A stretch of 64,000 nucleotides of DNA from contig JARFJB010001662.1 of NCBI GenBank assembly GCA_036346205.1, positions 961,501-1,025,500 on the forward strand, read 5' to 3'. This DNA comes from Vesta saturnalis. Taxonomy: Eukaryota > Arthropoda > Insecta > Coleoptera > Lampyridae. The notes beneath the pieces are model-generated. The model saw only the letters and a list, made by a program, of their open reading frames with translations. It was not told the origin of the DNA and made no database searches. Positions within the stretch are counted from its first letter, which is position 1, and each line of letters opens with the position of its first letter. A program made the translations under genes and the position numbers. Shown piece after piece: positions 47,430 to 59,885 of the stretch.

Positions 47430-48718
47430 AACAACTTAAATGTGCATTTATTTGGACAATCTTAAGACTAACAAAACAGAAATAAACACTTTACAATATG
47501 ACAATTCATTTTAATATTGGGTAACTCCACCTTTATTTTTAATACGATCGGGCATTATATATACAAGTTTCATACAATACTCTATACTGTCCCAGATACT
47601 TTGTAATTTGAATTTGAGTTCTGCCACTGTTCGTGCCGGATCTTTTCGTAGCTCCTTCTTCATTTTGTTCCATATTGATTCTATTGGAGAAAGATCTGAA
47701 CTACTAGAAGGCCAAGATATCGTTGCAATGTGATTTTCTGTAATCCAAGCTTTTGTAATCTTCGCAGAATGGCACGAAGCTCCATCTTGTTGGAAGATAA
47801 AGCCATCGTTATTAGGATTGCATTGTGGTATTGAGGGTACGAGACTCTTTTGCAAAATCTCTATATATCTAGTAACATTTAAAAACCATCTACGAAATGC
47901 AACTTTTCCATTCCTCTTCCTGACATACATCCCCACACCATAACTGATTTGGGAAATTTTACCTTCTTTACCAGGCAATCATTATGGTATGCTTCATTCG
48001 ATGTTTGTAAAACACGTTTACAAGAATCACTTACACAAATATCAAATTTGGATACATTACTCCAAATTACCGAGCCCTATTGCTCAAAAGTCCACAATTG
48101 ATAGTTTTTTACCCATTTCAATTTATTTTTCGTTTGCAATTTCGTTAGTAAGGGCTTCTCTTTAGCCTGTTTCAAAAAGTACAATATAAGATATTACATA
48201 CTGCAAAATAATGTATTTAGAATTTTACCTTATAGAATTTATAACCAATTTTTCTAACCCGCTTCTTAGTTCCCGCTACAGACATTTCTTTTTAATTGAT
48301 TCTCTCCACAAAACTGTGATTTGTGTGTTGGAACGCCGATTACTCTTGACGATTCTCCTTAACCATCTTCTATCACCATTAGACATAGCAGATGGGAGGC
48401 CGGTTTTCTTTTTTCTTTGACATTACCTGTTTCTTTGTATCATTTAATAATATCATGAACTGTTGATCGTGGAATACTGAGAAGATAGAAGTGCCTTTGT
48501 TGTGTGATGTTATAATTAATGTACGTAAATCTTCGCTTAAAGATTTGCTACAAGCCATTTTTGCTAAACGTCAACAAAAACTTGCATTTATGATATATCT
48601 TGCTTCTACCCGATTAGATTTTTTTCTCATAAGCGAATGACGTGTAAGATTCGCAACTATAATTATTATTTCGGTAGTGTCCGTCTTTGTAATGTCCGAA
48701 CTATTATGCACCAATAGT
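47430..48718 (-). mobile_element. Tc1-type element
   Basis: Ends near 47430 (gtgcatttatttggacaatc) and 48718 (reverse complement gtgcataatagttcggacat) are imperfect inverted repeats sharing GTGCAT...TT.GGACA...AAGAC. Between them lies a Tc1-like transposase on the minus strand. It is inserted in the MULE gene close to the IS630-type element. Exact ends and target duplication are not resolved. Confidence 0.8.
47511..48558 (-). pseudogene. Tc1 transposase, frameshifted
   Basis: A start at 48558 opens MACSKSLSEDLRTLIITSHN, a Tc1-type HTH N-terminus. The frame 47978-47511 contains the catalytic part, FIFQQDGASCHSAKITKAWI (second Asp) and WPSSSSDLSPIESIWNKMKK, where the Glu in SPIE is the third catalytic residue. 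Their spacing is that of DD34E-type enzymes. The middle (48350-47980), which should hold the first Asp, is broken by several stops. The C-terminus is intact. This would be a cut-and-paste transposase using TA targets. Confidence 0.88.
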
Positions 48719-48779
48719 AAATAACGGTTTTTACAATATTATCTCGTATTATACACAACATTGTCCATTGTTTAACTAA

Positions 48780-49840
48780 AATCAACTCTTACAAATACAT
48801 ATTTTCAAATAGTAATCGAAGTTGTTGGATATTTGAATTAAATTTCTATAAACAATTAAGTTAATTTTAAATTGAGGTAGATTTTTTATCCTGTTCGAAC
48901 TATTATCAGCCGAGGCACGTACATATTTAGCAAATTTTGGATATTTGGAAAATTGTTCGAGCTGCGTTTTTGCATTATATAATTCTTCTTCTGTTTCAAA
49001 GGTGAGAATACTGCGGAACATTGCATATGCTTTTGAGAGTATTTTTTTGGAATTGCATTTTTAGAAATTTCAATCCACTTACAACACGCCTTTAGAACGT
49101 GGAATGGGCATAAAATCAAAGTACACGTGGGCCAAAATAACTTCAAGACATTACGCTCACCTAAATCATCATCAGTTATTATAATTGAGGGAGCTACCTT
49201 AATGGACAGGATTTCAAACAAAGGAGCAACACCCAAGCGGGGAACATCTGCCTTTTGGCCGCTGCCTAAATACAGCATAAAGGAATACCACCAGCTGCTG
49301 GCTGCATTAAAACAAAATAAACTTCATGATATTGGACGTTGCAGTTTCTAGACGTACCCACAAACATAACTTTAGAAGCTTGTGGCAACTTTGCCGCTAT
49401 TTGCATTATAGGGGTGCAAAAGACAACACAATAATCTCGTTCGTGACAATTCATTTTCTATACAGTGTTACTGGCTTCTAAAGCTATTTTAAGGCAATTT
49501 TTTAACTGTAATAACATACCTTCTCCTGTTCAAGGCCCGTAGTTATTTTTAAAATGCTCTCTCCAAAGTGTTTGAACGTCAGTTTTTGTAGGAATGTTAT
49601 GTCTGTCTAAAAGTTGATTTTCATATTTGTTACCTAGTTCTTCCATCATATTCATACAAAAAGTGTTATAAGCTGAACTAACTGAATGGCCCTTCTCAAA
49701 TAATTTTAAAATCATTTTTTTGGGTTCCAAACCTGAAGGTCTATCGCTTGGATTGTCTACGCACAAAAGTCTGTGATTATGAGAACTTTTAAATTGAATT
49801 ACACATGGCCAGTCAGGAAGTAAAGGATTCTAAATGGTTG
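48780..49840 (-). pseudogene. MULE-type transposase, catalytic part
   Basis: The N-terminal frame 49766-49530 (MCVDNPSDRPSGLEPKKMIL, KYENQLLDRHNIPTKTDVQT) leads to 49454-49266 with KVMFVGTSRNCNVQYHEVYF. In the family this reads xFVDTSGxxxxxxxxVYFxL, and the first Asp has become Gly. The frame 49278-48886 has SIIITDDDLGERNVLKLFWP followed by TLILCPFHVLKACCKWI, the second Asp and the CxFHxLxA motif of MULE transposases. EEELYNAKTQLEQFSKYPKF follows. Frames change twice. Its continuation is the C-terminal part at 44800-45640, beyond the two insertions. Confidence 0.82.
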
Positions 49841-49844
49841 ATTT

Positions 49845-50815
49845 TAACCCTGCGACAAACTTTTTTATTGTAATAATTAAATCTGCTGGACAGTTTAAAT
49901 TTCGATGCATTTGCAGATTGCTTTAAATAAATTTCGTGTCTGCTTTTTATGTTTTTACAATAGTCCATCTTACTTTTTTCCTTCTAGCATACATAACCAG
50001 TTCTACTAAAACAATTACACAAGTTAGAAATGTCGATTTATTTAGGCATTGTAGAATTGCGAAAAACACAAGTTCTCAACCATCCCCATTAAAAAGACTA
50101 TCGCGAATTATTAAAATCGGCGGTGGAATCGACATAGCGCGACGCCTAATATCTAGCGCGGCCGCTCTCGGGTTAGGAATGCTTTAAAATTCACGATTTT
50201 ATTTGGAAACGGATCATTTTACGACTAAAACCTACGTCAACATCCGCTTTTGATTTTAAATTACACCTAACGATATTTTTATCATCAAATTACGTGTAAT
50301 TATGATTATCTGGTAACAAATCCATTTTTATACATTAGCTAACACGTAAAAACAGTAAAACACGTCTCAGTACATAGTACGTTGCTGGGTCCAACGACTA
50401 TAGACTCTAATTTGCCTTTAACGTACATTGGACCGGCGGCGACTGCGTTGTGACGTCACCGTCGGTATGAAACGCTTTGTTTACGTGTGGTTTACATTTG
50501 CCTGCTCCGTGCATTTTATCGAGTCTTTCTGCTTTTGGCAAACTAAATACAGAAAAAAGATGTGCCATATAAATTATTTATGACTTTTGTAAAGTACGGA
50601 TTGTAATTCGAATAAACTACAGCTTCTAACAACAGATGATGGCCAAAGAAGCAAAATTCGCAATTTAAAATAAGTTACATAAATAACACATAGGAGCTTT
50701 TTTCTTTTTATGTTTGAATTATCCATGGGGAAGAAAAGCTTCCTTGAAATATTAAAACTTAATTATTCTTTAGCTTCCTTATTTTCTTAATATGAATAAT
50801 TATGTGTTATTTCGA
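49845..50815. other. Noncoding DNA
   Basis: The 83-residue frame 49936-50187 (plus) has a hydrophobic start and a basic middle but no family motif; I do not call it a gene. TGACGTCA occurs at 50451-50458 in a locally GC-richer patch (50395-50480). Confidence 0.4.
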
Positions 50816-50816
50816 T

Positions 50817-51178
50817 TTTTTTGCATTTTTACACGGTTTGATGCATTTCTGACCATTTGAGGTGATTTTGGAAAAACATTTTTTTTGGCCCTTAGGTCAA
50901 AATTTTTGAATTTTTTTTTGCATTTTTACATGTTTTGAGACATTTCTGGCCATTTTAGATAATGTTTGGCAAAAAAAAATTTTGGCAGGTCAAAAATTTT
51001 CATAAATTTTGTTTGCATTTTCACGTTTTGAGCCATTTCCAACCATTTGAGATGATTTTTGGGAAAAATGATTTTTTGGCCATTTGGTCAAAATTTATTG
51101 ATAATTTTTATTTGTATTTTTACGTTTTGAGCCATCTCTGACCACTTCATATGATTTTTTTGGATTTTTACACGTTAT
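50817..51178. repeat. Tandem repeat, about 97-bp unit, roughly 3.5 copies
   Basis: Units start at gcatttttacac (50823), gcatttttacat (50920), gcattttcacg (51015) and gtatttttacg (about 51113). Each carries gccatttctgaccattt-like and ttttggcc..ttggtcaaaat-like text. Copies differ at many positions, so it is an old minisatellite. Confidence 0.88.
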
Positions 51179-51260
51179 GATTTTAAAATGTCAGAATTCT
51201 AATTACTTTTTTTATTACTAAATAGAATTTATGTCATTTAGGAATTATATAAACCGTTTT

Positions 51261-51352
51261 TAATTTTATTAAACACAAATAAAAAGTTTACCTCGAGTAG
51301 GATTTGAACCTATGACCTGCACTTTGCTAGAGTACCGCGCTAACCATAATAA
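51261..51352 (-). repeat. tRNA-like repeat (SINE candidate), copy 2
   Basis: On the minus strand: an A-box-like tggttagcgcgg (51335-51346), then a B box ggttcaaatcc (51300-51310) in a T-arm, then ctactcgaggtaaa and a shared AT-rich tail. The last ~85 bases match copy 1 at 34725-34800. A proper acceptor stem and anticodon stem cannot be built, so this is not a functional tRNA gene. Two copies with the same extra-tRNA tail indicate a short interspersed element. Confidence 0.65.
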
Positions 51353-54300
51353 TTTTTAATTACATATTTACCTTTGAACTTATTCGTTCATAACAAAATT
51401 TATAATAAAATGTATTTAATTTAAATGTAAAAATGATAATCGCATCAATAGAAACATATGGGTAACAAGTGGATTTATATGTTTATAAAAATTATACTTT
51501 TATGCACATATTTACACGTTTTCAATTTGAGAACTAAATAAATTTATACTGGGTGATTATGATTATTTACTTTCTCTGATCAACTTTTTCGATTGTGATC
51601 ATTTTTGTTTAGTACGCGAAGCTGGATAGGTATTATTTAAATAATAACTTAAATTTAGGATAATGTGTCTTGGTCGTGATACTTCATTGTTTCTGTCGAA
51701 GTATTACGATTCCTTTAATAAAACAATTTAACAATTTAATGATATGAAAAAACTGTACAAAATTTTTGGTAGCAAAAGAAACATAGTACACTAGTTATAA
51801 AACATCAAAGTCGTTAAATTTTACTTGTGCTTGTTTAAATTATCAATTACATTGTATTGTGAGGTCATGTGTTGCACATTTTTTTTTATTTTGATACAGC
51901 AACAAGTTAAAAATTAATGTCAATTTTTCAAAATATTTGAAGTCATATAAAACGTTTGTAAGGAATAGTTAATACAATTTAAAGTTCTACAGAGTTGTTT
52001 GCTTTTGCAGAAGTATCAAATCCCGCCTTCCCCCCAACCAATACAGTTCAGTTTTCCAGTAAATCTAATACTCTATTAATTTATTACTCCATTTAAATTG
52101 CTTGGACGAACTTCATCTTCTTTCTATTTAAATGGTCATTTGAACAGCCTAAAATATATTATATTTTACAAATCAAAAAAGGCAAACGGCATAATTTAAA
52201 AAATAAGTAATATGTCGTCATACATTTTAAATTAGACGCCTCCAAAGGTGCACTGATAGTGACGTCACGGTTATCCTACCGCTCGGCGACTTCAACTAAG
52301 AGATAGGCCGAAATGAGTTATCCTTCCTTCAGACTATAATCGTTGTGCTGGGTTAACGTCAAGTCGAACCAACCGTGGAGTGTCGGCCATTACTGAAAAT
52401 CCGAATGGAGCCGAAGCGCTGCCCGAAATCTAGTACGTCTGCTGTTACTGAGTATGCGATCCCAAGCGACCAGTGTCGAGTTAAACGCTGTAGTTCTGTA
52501 AACTATTTCTAGATGACATAGAATATATTATTGTTATCACCAGAAACCGGAAACGTAGTAAAAATACAGGACATATAATACATATTTTAAGATTCAATTG
52601 TGTTAAAAGTATTTGTTTAAAGAAGTAACAAATTTCTGATGCCTATAATAAAATATTCACTACGAGAATATGTTTTGTGGTATATTTCCTAATATAAAAT
52701 AAGTATGTAAGACAACAAAAAATTAGCTTCGTAAAGATTGTCAGCAGAAACAAATATGCTACCTAGTGCTCTCGCATTAGTCTTCTAGAGTGCTTTCAAC
52801 TTTATTAAATTTGAAATACTCGTAAGTGTACTTAAAGGGGGCTTTATGTTTTCTCTTTATAATAACACATTAGTAGTTCTACACAGATATATTAGCTACA
52901 AAGCATAATAGATATAGCGTTTTAGTAAAAGTTGGGTTTGTCGTGAGTTTGATGATAAAATACATTGTTTCATTGCACATTTAAATCAACTCATAAGTAA
53001 ACTTTTACTATTCTTCTTATGAATTGTGTATGATTTTTACTGTAGTTAAAGTTATATTAAATTAAATTTATTGTGACATTTATTAATCAGTTAATATAAT
53101 ATTACCATTTTATACATGTCATGTACAAACAATTTTGTCCATCGATAAATAATACGACTTACTTCAATATAATTAAAGTGGATGAGAGTTCTACATCGTA
53201 ATGTCGCAATTAACAAAAACGTAAATGTATTCTGTTCAACGGTATATAAGTGTAACGAAAATTACGGAATAATATCAAATGTCATAAAACGGCATGCTTT
53301 ATATGAGAATTATCAGGCGCTAACGTCTGACATTTATGAACATTTTCTGTAAAGGTTACTGTATAACAAACGTAGATTTCAAGTGCATACAACTTATAAT
53401 CTTTTATGCAAATCTCTTGAAAGAAGGAATTAGTGGCCTTACTGTTAAGAAAAAAGTTTATAATTATAATTAAGAAAGAACTTTCAAATAGCAAACTACT
53501 TCTTTTGCGTTAAACAGAGGCTAATTTCGAACCTTTCTGTTACTCTTCTGACTGCTGTTAGCGAAGAAATCATAACAAACAAATATGGCTGTAAATAAAG
53601 ATCATCTCGTGAATAGGAAAGTAAAGTTGAATTTCCGGATTCTGAATCTTAAGTTGTAATGAATAAATGTTACTTATTAAAGCAGAATTCATTCAAATTA
53701 ACTTTGCGTGCCATTTTACCAGTAAATTATCAATTCATTTATTAACGTAATAGTTAATGAAAACTTAAAGTATTTTGAAATCTGAAGTAATACCTTTATC
53801 CGTAAAAACGTATCGAAATACAAAATATATTAGAAACGCTATTTCAATCTATTTAATGCCAACAAGAAACTATTTATTTGCCTGCTTATAACTTTTATAT
53901 TACAAAAATTAACCCATAAGGTACCATTCTAACTTTGTACTATCTCAAACGGCTGAATAGATTTTCTTGAATCATATCCAAGAGCACTCTCGATCAAGCC
54001 ACTTTTAAAACAAAACAAAAACTAAATCAAAATCGGTTCATCCGTTTGGGAGCTACGATGCCACGTTATACTTATAACACGTTTGAATCAGGGGATAAAG
54101 GTAGAAAGAAATATTTCAGACAAAAGTTGTAGACAATAGCAGCGTGCATACTATAAAATTAAATATATGTGTGCAGAGTGTTACTCTAATGCAGGAAACA
54201 CAAATCTGCATGTTTAATGGTACACCCTGTATATTATTGCATGTTTGGATTCTACTCGCTTTTTCTATCTCCACAATGTAGCATATAATAGTGATTTAGC

Positions 54301-54930
54301 GATTAGAGCCGCCTTTATGTAGAATTTATGATTACTTGAACACAGTATAATAATATCTAATCCATTAAAGATCTAGTTAATCTTTACTAAAATAAAATTA
54401 AATACCGTAGTTGAGTTTTATATACGTTTGTTAACTATTATACATTGATACTTTCAGATTTTATATATTTAATTAGTTTAAATAATAAATAAGGTTTGAT
54501 GAATATAATACCTTAAACAGATTTCTATAGTTTAGTAGTTACTGATCCGCTTAGGTATTAACAGCTATCAGTATAGTATAAACATCTATCTGTTCAGGGT
54601 AAACCGGTTACCTGTTCAGTCAATCCGTTTTGCTATAATGGGGAACAAAAGATTATTCAGGATAGTAAAATAATACAGTAGATATACAACAGTCGTAAAG
54701 CTGAATTGATAACGAAATAATATTCGAAAGTACTTATAAGCCCCTAATAGAACATTTAATGGAAACAGTAAATAAAATTGATCCAGATAAAAAATTAAAA
54801 CACCTGAAAAGGAAACCATTGGCATTAAACCCAAGAAACCTCCACTGTTTGTATTTCCAAGAAACCGCACTACCTCTCTCACTAACTAACTGAAGGTTTT
54901 GATGACCTTGGTAAGTAAATTTGGCTGAAT
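51353..54930. other. Long AT-rich noncoding stretch
   Basis: No coding or transposon signature except a fragment near 54215-54245 (ttaatggtacaccctgtata) resembling the CAGGGTGT ends and inner text of the IS630-type element at 45960-46010. TGACGTCA occurs at 52260-52267. Confidence 0.45.
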
Positions 54931-54949
54931 TTAACACATATGACAAACA

Positions 54950-55690
54950 ATATAAGGGCTATAGGTATGTATTAGCGTTTATTGACTGTTTTTCGAAATA
55001 CTTGTGGACTAAAGGATTAAAAACGAAAACAGGTCAAGAAGTTACCGCTCTCATGCAGACAATCTTGACACAAGGTCGAAAACGTAAAAATTAGCAGACA
55101 GGCGCAGGAAAAGAATTTTATAATGAATATTTCACTAAACCAGTACAGCGTTAGGGAGTCAACCATTACTCCACCTATAGCACAAAAAGGGATGCAATTG
55201 CGGAACGTGTTATCAGAAACATTAAGTGTGCTCTATGTTAGACGGTTAGCCTACAAGCTAAATACAAATGGATTGATATAATTGGTACTATAACGAAGCA
55301 TTGCAATCATAGAACTACTGGAATGAAGCCAAATGATACCATGCAAAGCTAGAGGATTACGCTTTGATAAAGACATTCGATAAGGATCGATATTATGTGA
55401 GCGACATAGTATTAATCAGAAAATTTAAAAGCATTTTTGCCAAAGGATGCACACTTAATCGGCCTAGTGAACTATCAAACATTCTGCATTACATCCCTAC
55501 TACGAACATGTTGGAAGACATGAAAGATACATCTGTACAGAGAGGGTTGTATGAACATGAATTACAGAAAACAAAATATCCTGGCTAGTAGCTGGTAGAA
55601 AAAAAGCTTCGATTCTGGAATAATACGTTATTCCTGAAGTGGTCGGAATTGAATGAAAAATCCTGGATCAATAAGGACAATATTATTTTA
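54950..55690 (+). pseudogene. Polinton-type integrase remnant
   Basis: Plus-strand text near 54985-55080 reads LIDCFSKYLWTKGLKTKTGQ followed by EVTALMQTIL (first catalytic Asp in LIDCFSKY). Then GAGKEFYNEYFTKP (second-Asp motif DxGxEF with Asp now Gly), NHYSTYSTKRDAIAERVIRN (catalytic Glu) and KYKWIDIIG follow. Frame 55364-55588 holds part of the C-terminal region, ending with a chromodomain-like LVEKKLRFWN...WINKDNI piece near 55600-55690. Several stops interrupt it. This DDE integrase type is shared by Polintons and some related insect genes. Confidence 0.8.
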
Positions 55691-55902
55691 TAAGACATTC
55701 AACTTAACTTAACCTTAATTTGTGAAATAAATTACTTATATAGTCAGCAATAGTTCCTTATCAATGTAGTCTTTACATGAATAAAATACAAAACATATTA
55801 TTGTATTTTATTTGAGTGCGCTAGATGTTACATTCATCAACAACGTTTTTCTAAAACGTTATCTTATACAATAAACCCAAAGTCCTTCTATAATTATTTT
55901 AA

Positions 55903-56444
55903 TTACTTGATGGCCGTATTTCTGAATCTGTTATTTGTTTCACCTCTATAAATCTGTTCCAATGTCCAGTAGTAAGTTTTTTTATGTTCCTCGTTTTCCC
56001 ATGGTTGAAACTTGTAAGCGATGTTTTGTTCTAATAATATTTCTACCAAAATATTGAGGAACTTATAATTAGCATAATATGTTGCTTTCTCAATGCATTC
56101 ACTTATAATAAACAAAGTATTCTTATATGCAGAATGTAGTTAAATTTAACATTTAACGGCATTAAGTATGAATAATCGCCCAATGATAGAGAGATTCTGT
56201 TTGCTTCATTAGTGGTTAATGAATTGTAACCTTTATCAGCATAAAATTTCATAAAACTTTTAATGGTATTGTCTAATTTAATTTTTGTACCAAATACTGT
56301 CTTAATAATAATCTCTTCATTCGCATACTTTGAGTTTATAGCACACCAATTAAAACACTTATCAGAAATATCAATATGTTGTTGTATATTCAGTACAAAT
56401 GAATAGCTTTCAGGGGAGAACTTTCTCATCAAAGAACGCTTCAA
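55903..56444 (-). other. Overlapping unassigned frames within the Polinton remnant
   Basis: Two minus-strand frames (56444-56103, 113 residues; 56115-55903, 70 residues) overlap slightly and may be one gene broken by a frameshift. I recognise no motif. Their position between integrase and polymerase pieces makes a Polinton origin plausible, but decayed intron DNA is also possible. Confidence 0.3.
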
Positions 56445-56839
56445 GTACTTTCTATAGATTTGAACACTACTGTACTATAGTTCTTCCTGTAATTTGTTTT
56501 TAAGGCAGCTCATTTTGATAAAATTGGTTTCTGAAACAGAAGAGAAATATAAAATGCTATATAAAGTAATATCCACAAGGCCTAGTATCAGTGAAATTAA
56601 GATTCAGTAATCGTTTATTGTCGTAAGGTTAAGTATTACTTTATTCTGTTTGATTGTAAACACATCATGTTATTTGACCTTATCAAACGTTGATATCACT
56701 TTATTACGTTACCATCAAAGAAAACATGTTTATAAACATTTATTGTGGTTTGTTTGACACTTGCTTGCGTAGAACCATTTGTTTTTCGTCAATAGTGTAA
56801 GTGTGAGACTTAAAGTATCCATAAGAATTACTTTATTGA

Positions 56840-57620
56840 TTATTTCGGTAGCCCAATTTGCAATACTTTAACAGACCATTGAATGCAATCATTTTCTCTG
56901 TAAAGCCTAAATCGATATAAAGAATCGTTGTATGAACACTTCAAGTAGTAAGCAATGCTGAAGGGTATATGTTTGGAGAGAAATAGAGCATTACTTTCAT
57001 GGCTGTTAAATTTGTACACTTTCCTAAAATACTTTCTAAATCCGCGTAAACTACATATGGTACCTTGTCCTGGAATCTGAAATTTATGAACTGCAAAAAC
57101 ATCTCCTTTGGTAGGCAGCCTAGCAGAGCGTCGATTAAGTTGATGACAGTGACTGACATGTTTCTGTAGAAGACGATCTGAGGGAAGAGGCTCAAGCATC
57201 GACAAAAAATAAATTTCTTGTGTTCCTTATTCGATGGTTTAGAAATAAAAGCTGAGATATTTTTAATCCGCGCGAAATGATAAACGGTTTTATTTTTTGT
57301 ATTAATAGCAGTAGAATCAGTGGATGATAATTAATAATAAGTCAGATTTATAGGTTCCCTGTTACTATTTTGATTTTCGCTAAATAGAAATGGTAATATA
57401 GTTTTCCTCCGAATGCAAAACAAATTAATGGAGAGGTTGCTTACTTTTTCAAATTTTTCTACATCTAGTTGAATGGGGAAATGAATTGAATCATAATTGA
57501 AGACATCTCTAAAATGAAAATTACTGCCAACTATCCGTATTATGTTGCACGGGATATAATGCAAAAATAATGGTCCACAGGGTGCAATACTCATCATCAT
57601 TGTTAACATTTATTACCACA
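56840..57620 (-). pseudogene. Polinton-type DNA polymerase B, N-terminal/exonuclease part
   Basis: The frame 57609-57331 contains FHFRDVFNYDSIHFPIQL, FEKVSNLSINLF and ENQNSNREPINLTYY, an N-terminal block seen in insect Polinton polymerases. The frame 57195-56941 carries LPKEMFLQFINFRFQDKVPY then VVYADLESIL, the start of the proofreading exonuclease with its DxE motif (here DLE). The overlapping frame 57205-56840 continues with HIPFSIAYYLKCSYNDS. The polymerase palm motifs are absent. It is a fragment of a protein normally over 1000 residues. Confidence 0.75.
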
Positions 57621-57660
57621 TGCCTTACTGCTGTGAAGTAGGAGCTTTAACGTAAATTGA

Positions 57661-58689
57661 AAGACTACTTCTAAATAGAGCATATATATTAATATTCACC
57701 TTTAAATGTAAAACTTCATGTGATGCCCAACCGGAGTCTTTTCGAAAACTCGTCTTCGTTATACCACTAACGTAAATTGGTTGCAATATTATTGACATAA
57801 TTTTTAATGGCAAAAGTCTTCATTTCGATAACATGATTTTCTGAGGTGGAATGAAATTGCAAGCTAAAACAACATTCACCTTTAGCACCGATTACCATAA
57901 CATTAATTTAACCTCTCGTGCAGAACTATTGTATGCATTTTGTAAAAAAACAAGAGTGTTCTTTATATTTGACATATTGACTATAATTGCTGTAAATAAC
58001 CTACCATTAAAGCATGAACTTAGAGTACCAACCTAATTTGCATGCACTTTAACAATCATATATTGCTTTAGAGCTTAAGCAGATTTTGATTTTCCTCAAT
58101 AAATTTTATTATGAAATATATCTTGAAATAGCTTAATATTAGTGTTTACTATAAGGATGCGCTTTGCAAAATCATTTTTTTAATGTTTAATTTATAAGCT
58201 TTATTATTTATCGTAAAATACTCCGATTTTCATCCAAATTCATTTCCCGCATCAAAAAATACAAAGATGAGAGAGGTTTATTAACTAATGTTAGAGTAAT
58301 TTTGTTAAAATTAATTGAGTGTAAAATTATATGAGACTTTTACAACTTCTCTTCTGCAACGAATAACAATAATTTGGGCACGGTTTTATGCAATTGATAA
58401 GAGAAACTATAAAAGTATCTCTATAATTTTATACTCATTTAATTCTATCCAAATTACCGAAACATTGGTTAGTAAATTAGCGAATATCCTTAAATGGTTA
58501 ACTTTAATACTTTTAACACGTATACCTTTCTTGAACGGTAAGATCTATAATTTAATACTTTTTTAAATTTGTATACAAGGCCAAAAAGTTTTGGCATTTT
58601 AGTTACATCAAACTTCCGACAGGGGGCGTGTCCTACGCAGTATGTTCTAATATTCAATGTAAATTGATCAAACTTTAGCAATTATTAAG

Positions 58690-58690
<1 letters not shown>
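57661..58690. other. AT-rich noncoding DNA
   Basis: Possibly more decayed Polinton sequence, but nothing that I can identify. Confidence 0.4.

Positions 58691-58765
<75 letters not shown>
58691..58765. repeat. (TA)n array
   Basis: About 75 bp of TA dinucleotides. Confidence 0.97.
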
Positions 58766-58767
<2 letters not shown>

Positions 58768-59769
58768 GTTCCAACCCTATTACGATGTTCTTAGGTGTTG
58801 TTGAGCAGAATTTAATGAAGCATTATGCTTAAACTGTTTCTGGTTAGTACTGAGCGACTGCAATCGCGATATCCTTCTATTCGTAAATGCATCTCGACTA
58901 ATACGTCTTGCTCTTGATGTATTTGCATGAGCCAAGCCATAATAATAATGCAGTTTGCGCAGTTCCGCAACCTAATATCGATTGTAATTATTATTGTACA
59001 TTTTATCAGTTTTAATCACGATACTTAGTACACAAAAATGATCACAACAGAATAGATAACATGTCAAAATTTGGTAAGGTAACTTCAAGCTATTGTATTC
59101 ACAGCATTCTATGTTAATCGTACAAATCAGTTTACTTTATCTTATCGCAACAAGTAGCTTTTTGAATAATTTTGGATGCTCTTCAACATGGTGCTGTTTA
59201 AATTCATAAAATGGTGAAAACAAAGAAGGCTTTTGGCATTGTAATATTTACATCATTTGGAATATGAATCTATAAAGACACTAGTAATGCAAGTGGAAGG
59301 TTCGAAAAAAACCAAATTACTAATAAAAAATTATCTAAGGATAACTAAAGAAAAAAAAATTTTTGACGCCTTGCATCTTCACCTTTTAAAGTCTTGACGC
59401 ATAATTTTCGGACAAACCCGTATATTAATTAACTAATTAAAAATTCTAATTTAGTTAATGCGTTACTATAATAAAATTTTAGATACTGTGTTTGTTTCAA
59501 TAATTTATTAAAATAAAAAATTTTGTGCTAATTTCGACTCTGTTAGAAGGTTACAGTTGAAATGCCGCGGAAATCATGCGTTGCATATTAGAAATAAACG
59601 GTGCAGCTTTTCCATAATTATTATCAAAAGTAAGGTATTAAGCTTCCTTTTTAGACATCGTGAAGAAGGTGTTAAACGTAGATTGTTTCATATACAAGAA
59701 TCCAAGGTATGTATTTTCTATTTTTGATATATAATTTATTACTTTGTATACAGTTTATGTTGCACTTAC
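58766..59769. other. Intron DNA adjoining cyclase exon A
   Basis: No features were seen besides the splice donor at 59764-59769. Confidence 0.5.
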
Positions 59770-59885
59770 CTAACATTCTCGTGACGACTCATATAAATTT
59801 TTTTGAACTGACTATCAGTTAAATCAAGATCTTGTCGCATTTGAACGGCTACGTGCTCCGGTAAAACCGAAAGAAGCAATCGTTC
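59770..59885 (-). CDS. Adenylyl cyclase exon A (linker into C1 catalytic domain)
   Basis: This is an internal exon of a membrane adenylyl cyclase, the enzyme that makes cAMP from ATP. Read on the minus strand it is preceded by a pyrimidine-rich acceptor (ttgtttcag) and followed by a consensus donor (gtaagt). It has 38 codons plus two bases (AG). The translation begins ERLLLSVLPEHVAVQM and ends KKIYMSRHENV, the conserved stretch linking the first membrane cassette to catalytic domain C1 in animal class III cyclases. It enters in phase 0 and leaves a split codon AG|C (Ser), completed by the first base of the exon at 33563, restoring the family sequence HxNVSIL. There are no stops or frameshifts, unlike nearly everything around it. 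Upstream exons (N-terminus, six membrane helices) were not found before the window end. The gene family is near certain; the isoform is not. Confidence 0.95.

Larger units (their letters stand above)
54930..57660. mobile_element. Polinton/Maverick remnant
   Basis: A decayed integrase on the plus strand and parts of a protein-primed-type family B DNA polymerase on the minus strand lie within 2.7 kb. This gene pair defines Polintons (Mavericks), large virus-related self-synthesising elements. No capsid, protease or packaging ATPase genes, nor long terminal repeats, were found, so this is a small rearranged remnant of an element normally 15-20 kb long. Confidence 0.75.

Noticed and set aside
49936..50187. 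83-residue frame with a hydrophobic N-terminus
   Set aside because: It could look like a small secreted or membrane protein, but nothing besides the open frame supports it.
51293..51352. A functional tRNA gene
   Set aside because: A and B boxes and a T-arm are present but the acceptor and anticodon stems do not pair, and the second copy shares non-tRNA flanks, so it is a repeat.
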